Source: Bacillus sp. ISL-7
GTDB lineage: Bacteria > Bacillota > Bacilli > Bacillales_B > DSM-18226
NCBI RefSeq assembly: GCF_018613065.1
Contig: NZ_JAGGQW010000007.1
Span: 1-64,000 of the forward strand
Direction of reading: 5' to 3'
DNA: 64,000 nucleotides
The notes below the pieces were generated by a model. The model was not told the origin of the DNA. It made no database searches and saw only the letters and a program-made list of their open reading frames with translations. How positions within the stretch are numbered: the first letter of the stretch is position 1; each line of letters opens with the position of its first letter. The position numbers were made by a program, and so were the translations under genes. This document shows positions 61,821-64,000 of this stretch, one piece after another.

Positions 61821-62561
61821 ATGCTTAATATTGAAGCTTTCTCCATCTACATTATGTTATGTGTCTTAGCCCCTTTACTTGGTGCATTTACTTTGCTGTT
61901 TTTATTTATATTTGAAAAACGAATTGATCTTTTAGAAAAGCAAACAAGGGAAATTGCTCTCGAGAAAGAACTGCAAACAGCCCTATATAATCAATTAAAT
62001 CAGGAAATCCAACCACATTTCCTCTTTAATACATTAAATTCCATTTTAAGTCTTGCAAGGTTGGAGAGGAAAACAGAATTGATTCACTCGATTGAGACCT
62101 TTTCAAAATTGCTAAAATTTAAATATAAGACGAATACACCTTTAATAACCATTAATGAGGAATTATCCTATATCAATTATTATTTGGAAATACAAAAAAT
62201 AAGGTTCCGTGACAGACTTCATTACGAAATATCAATGGATTCAACGGTGGGACAGGCTGTTATCATCCCTTTTTTAATTCAAACCCTTGTCGAGAACGCC
62301 TTTAAACATTCATTTGACAGACATATTGGTGAGGCTTTTTTAAAAATAATCATTGAAAAGAACGAGAAGGAAGTTTATGTAACTGTCTGGAACAATGCCT
62401 TAGAAGGACAGGTGGTCCAATCTCATAAAGATGGACTTGGTTTAGATAATATTGCAAAAAGGCTTGATCTTCTCTTTCCAGGAGATCAGACTTCAGTAAA
62501 CTTAATACCTTCAGAAGACGGTACCAGTGTTTTAGCTGTTTTCCCATTTGTACTAGGATAG
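61821..62561 (+). CDS. Histidine kinase (LytS/YesM-type)
   Basis: A 246-residue kinase of the HPK8/LytS group. A single N-terminal membrane helix (about residues 8-30) leads directly to the His_kinase domain with QIQPHFLFNTLNSI-type motif EIQPHFLFNTLNS (His at about 72). The ATPase domain has LVENAFKHSF and DGLGLDNIAKRL. With almost no external domain, it may sense through the membrane or a partner such as the downstream symporter or the binding protein. AAAGGAGAA precedes ATG 61821. It is paired with the regulator at 62575. Confidence 0.9.
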   Translation: MLNIEAFSIYIMLCVLAPLLGAFTLLFLFIFEKRIDLLEKQTREIALEKELQTALYNQLNQEIQPHFLFNTLNSILSLARLERKTELIHSIETFSKLLKFKYKTNTPLITINEELSYINYYLEIQKIRFRDRLHYEISMDSTVGQAVIIPFLIQTLVENAFKHSFDRHIGEAFLKIIIEKNEKEVYVTVWNNALEGQVVQSHKDGLGLDNIAKRLDLLFPGDQTSVNLIPSEDGTSVLAVFPFVLG

Positions 62562-62574
62562 GGAGTGCATCCAA

Positions 62575-63267
62575 ATGAATATTCTTTTAGTAGATGATGA
62601 ACCACTTGAATTAGAACTGCTCGAATATTTAATTCAAAAAAAGTTTCCAAACTGGAAGTTTTTTAAGGCTCTAGATGCTTCACAAGCCATTCAAATCATC
62701 AAACAACATGAAATCTTTCTTGCATTTCTTGATATCCAGCTCCCAGGTAAATCAGGTTTGGAATTAGCGATGGAACTCACACGAAATTATTCAATGGATA
62801 TTATCATGGTTACAGCTTTTCAGAATTTTGAATATGCTCAAATCTCGATAAGAATTGGGGTTGTTGATTATATTACGAAGCCTGTCATTGAAGAAGAGCT
62901 TTTGAACGTATTAAGCAGATATGATCGATTGGGGCGATATACGGAACAAATCGTAAACGCCTTACAAATTATACATCAGGAATATAGTGAAAAATTAACA
63001 TTAAATTATTTAGCTTCAAAGATTCACATTAACCCTGCCTATTTAAGCAGAAAATTTCACGAAGAAGTAGGGATGGGCTTCTCTGAATATTTAAATGATT
63101 ATCGTTTAAAGCAAGCTCAAAAAATGTTAATTAATAATCCTGATTTAAGCATTAGCACGATTTCAGAAAGATGTGGATTTAATAGCCAGCATTACTTTAG
63201 CCAAATCTTTCGGAAATTGACTGGACAATCACCGAGTGACTATCGCTTAAAGGAGACATACCGTTGA
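62575..63267 (+). CDS. AraC-type response regulator
   Basis: A 230-residue regulator. The receiver (residues 1-118) has phospho-acceptor Asp in FLDIQLPGKSG (about 54) and Lys in YITKPV. It is followed by an AraC-type DNA-binding domain (130-228) with YLASKIHINPAYLSRKFHEE and the second helix-turn-helix SERCGFNSQHYFSQIFRK. It is far shorter than YesN because the middle linker is reduced. The ATG 62575 comes 13 bases after the kinase stop. The binding sites may be the AATATTTAC repeats at 57667. Confidence 0.92.
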   Translation: MNILLVDDEPLELELLEYLIQKKFPNWKFFKALDASQAIQIIKQHEIFLAFLDIQLPGKSGLELAMELTRNYSMDIIMVTAFQNFEYAQISIRIGVVDYITKPVIEEELLNVLSRYDRLGRYTEQIVNALQIIHQEYSEKLTLNYLASKIHINPAYLSRKFHEEVGMGFSEYLNDYRLKQAQKMLINNPDLSISTISERCGFNSQHYFSQIFRKLTGQSPSDYRLKETYR

Positions 63268-64000
63268 ATAGAAGTTCTTATCAATTATATATAAGCGGTG
63301 CGATTAAATTGGGAGTAAGCTTTGGGGTTGTTAGTCTTTTATCGAGGTGGATAACAGGCAATACGATCCTCTCTTCTCCAGAAACATTAATAAAATACGG
63401 ATTAACTGGTGGAATTGGCTATTCTTTAATGGGGGCTTTAGCACTCATATTGTTTGGATTTTTAGCCAAAGTCATTAGAGAAAAATTTCCCGATGAGCAA
63501 ACGATTGGAGATGTACTGAGAAAAAAATTATCACCAAGCGGCTACTGGTATGTCATTACAATTCTTCTCATTACCAGCCTGCACTCCTTATTTATCCAAG
63601 CAATGGGAGCGGGAATCCTCATTCATATCCTGTTCCCTATGCCTATTTTTATAGGAATGCTATTGTTTTTAGGCTTTTGTTTTTTTGTAGGCGGTGTTGG
63701 TGGAATGCAGCGAATGCACCAGTTATCAGGTGTTAATGTCTCATTGATTTTCGGCGCTGTTTTAGTCATTCCTGTCTATTTTTATATTCAGGAAGGTGTC
63801 CATCCTGTTTATGAAGGGATTAAACTTTTTCATCCTTATATTTTATTCTATAAAAATACAGATTCGATTTGGTTTATTTTCACAGCGATTTTGATTGGCT
63901 TTGGACAGGTCTTAATTGATCGAGCAACATGGCAGAGATTATTTATCATCAAAAAGGAAAAAATTCAAATGACCTTTACTCTAGCAGGAGTAATATGGGC
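63264..64000 (+). CDS. Sodium:solute symporter family protein (partial, 5' part)
   Basis: The first 245 codons of a membrane protein, cut by the window end. At least six helices are visible, with KYGLTGGIGYSLMGALAL, GGVGGMQRMHQLSGVN and FGQVLIDRATWQRLFIIKKE, the last closely matching the SSS-family motif around 'LIDQATWQR'. The start is TTG 63264, overlapping the regulator stop by three bases (TTGA), behind AAAGGAG at nine bases. Coupled translation with the two-component genes suggests that it is part of their signalling or uptake role. Confidence 0.8.
   Translation, partial: MNRSSYQLYISGAIKLGVSFGVVSLLSRWITGNTILSSPETLIKYGLTGGIGYSLMGALALILFGFLAKVIREKFPDEQTIGDVLRKKLSPSGYWYVITILLITSLHSLFIQAMGAGILIHILFPMPIFIGMLLFLGFCFFVGGVGGMQRMHQLSGVNVSLIFGAVLVIPVYFYIQEGVHPVYEGIKLFHPYILFYKNTDSIWFIFTAILIGFGQVLIDRATWQRLFIIKKEKIQMTFTLAGVIW

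Overview
The window comes from a low-GC Gram-positive bacterium of the Bacillaceae (Bacillus/Neobacillus/Mesobacillus-like). The base composition is AT-rich. Ribosome binding sites are strong (AGGAGG type), with frequent TTG and GTG starts. The families fit as well: NupC, RMD1, YqxD, CcpA-type cre sites, a BirA-type box at bioB, and YesM/YesN-like two-component pairs. No genus marker is visible, so this stops at family level. No rRNA, tRNA, CRISPR array, complete prophage or complete insertion sequence was seen.

Layout. (1) 1-2980: an array of single small genes, all on the minus strand, each separated from the next by one copy of a hairpin-forming repeat; a seventh copy lies at 6535-6636. 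The arrangement looks like gene cassettes. (2) 3034-12912: housekeeping and accessory genes: a broken MocR regulator, dapF, a MOSC protein, an OmpR-type two-component system facing two membrane proteins, a CysJ-like reductase without its FMN domain, an AEC carrier and YqxD. (3) 13048-14084: a decayed segment bracketed by identical 22-nt direct repeats, holding a cysJ 3' fragment and a broken ribokinase. (4) 14087-17813: two M20 amidohydrolases and an MFS transporter. (5) 18905-21272: carboxynorspermidine dehydrogenase and decarboxylase, the aspartate-semialdehyde route to spermidine, behind a long leader with terminator hairpins. (6) 21280-22530: decayed DNA with a frameshifted NUDIX gene. (7) 22545-28936: a ribose-type ABC sugar operon with kinase, isomerase and DeoR regulator, facing a ppnP-like nucleoside phosphorylase gene.

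(8) 29966-39561: a ten-gene sugar-acid operon (IclR, SDR, FAH hydrolase, TRAP transporter PQM, AraD1-like FAH, two-subunit UxaA dehydratase, aldehyde dehydrogenase). It appears to encode two alternative endings for the same 2-keto-3-deoxy acid: oxidation plus hydrolysis to pyruvate and a C2/C3 acid, or dehydration plus oxidation to 2-oxoglutarate. Two palindromes, one over the -10, mark its promoter. (9) 40186-50840: scattered single genes, including LOG, RMD1, bioB, a triple zinc-finger protein, a TRM11-like methyltransferase with a damaged start, an RlmN paralogue, a stand-alone fabF and a tiny phospholipase A2-like protein. (10) 51229-51965: noncoding DNA with a four-copy 52-bp tandem repeat. 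(11) 51966-64000: nupC, two cytosine-deaminase-like amidohydrolases with an oligopeptide-type binding protein, the divergent permease and ATPase genes, a histidine kinase/AraC-type regulator pair and the start of a Na+/solute symporter. This looks like one sensing, uptake and hydrolysis locus.

A recurring theme is a perfect stem-loop without a U-tract immediately 3' of each of the three solute-binding-protein genes (26772, 35902, 55918). This is the expected place for a 3'-end-stabilising element that raises binding-protein levels. All functional assignments are read from motifs and context by eye; no database search was run.
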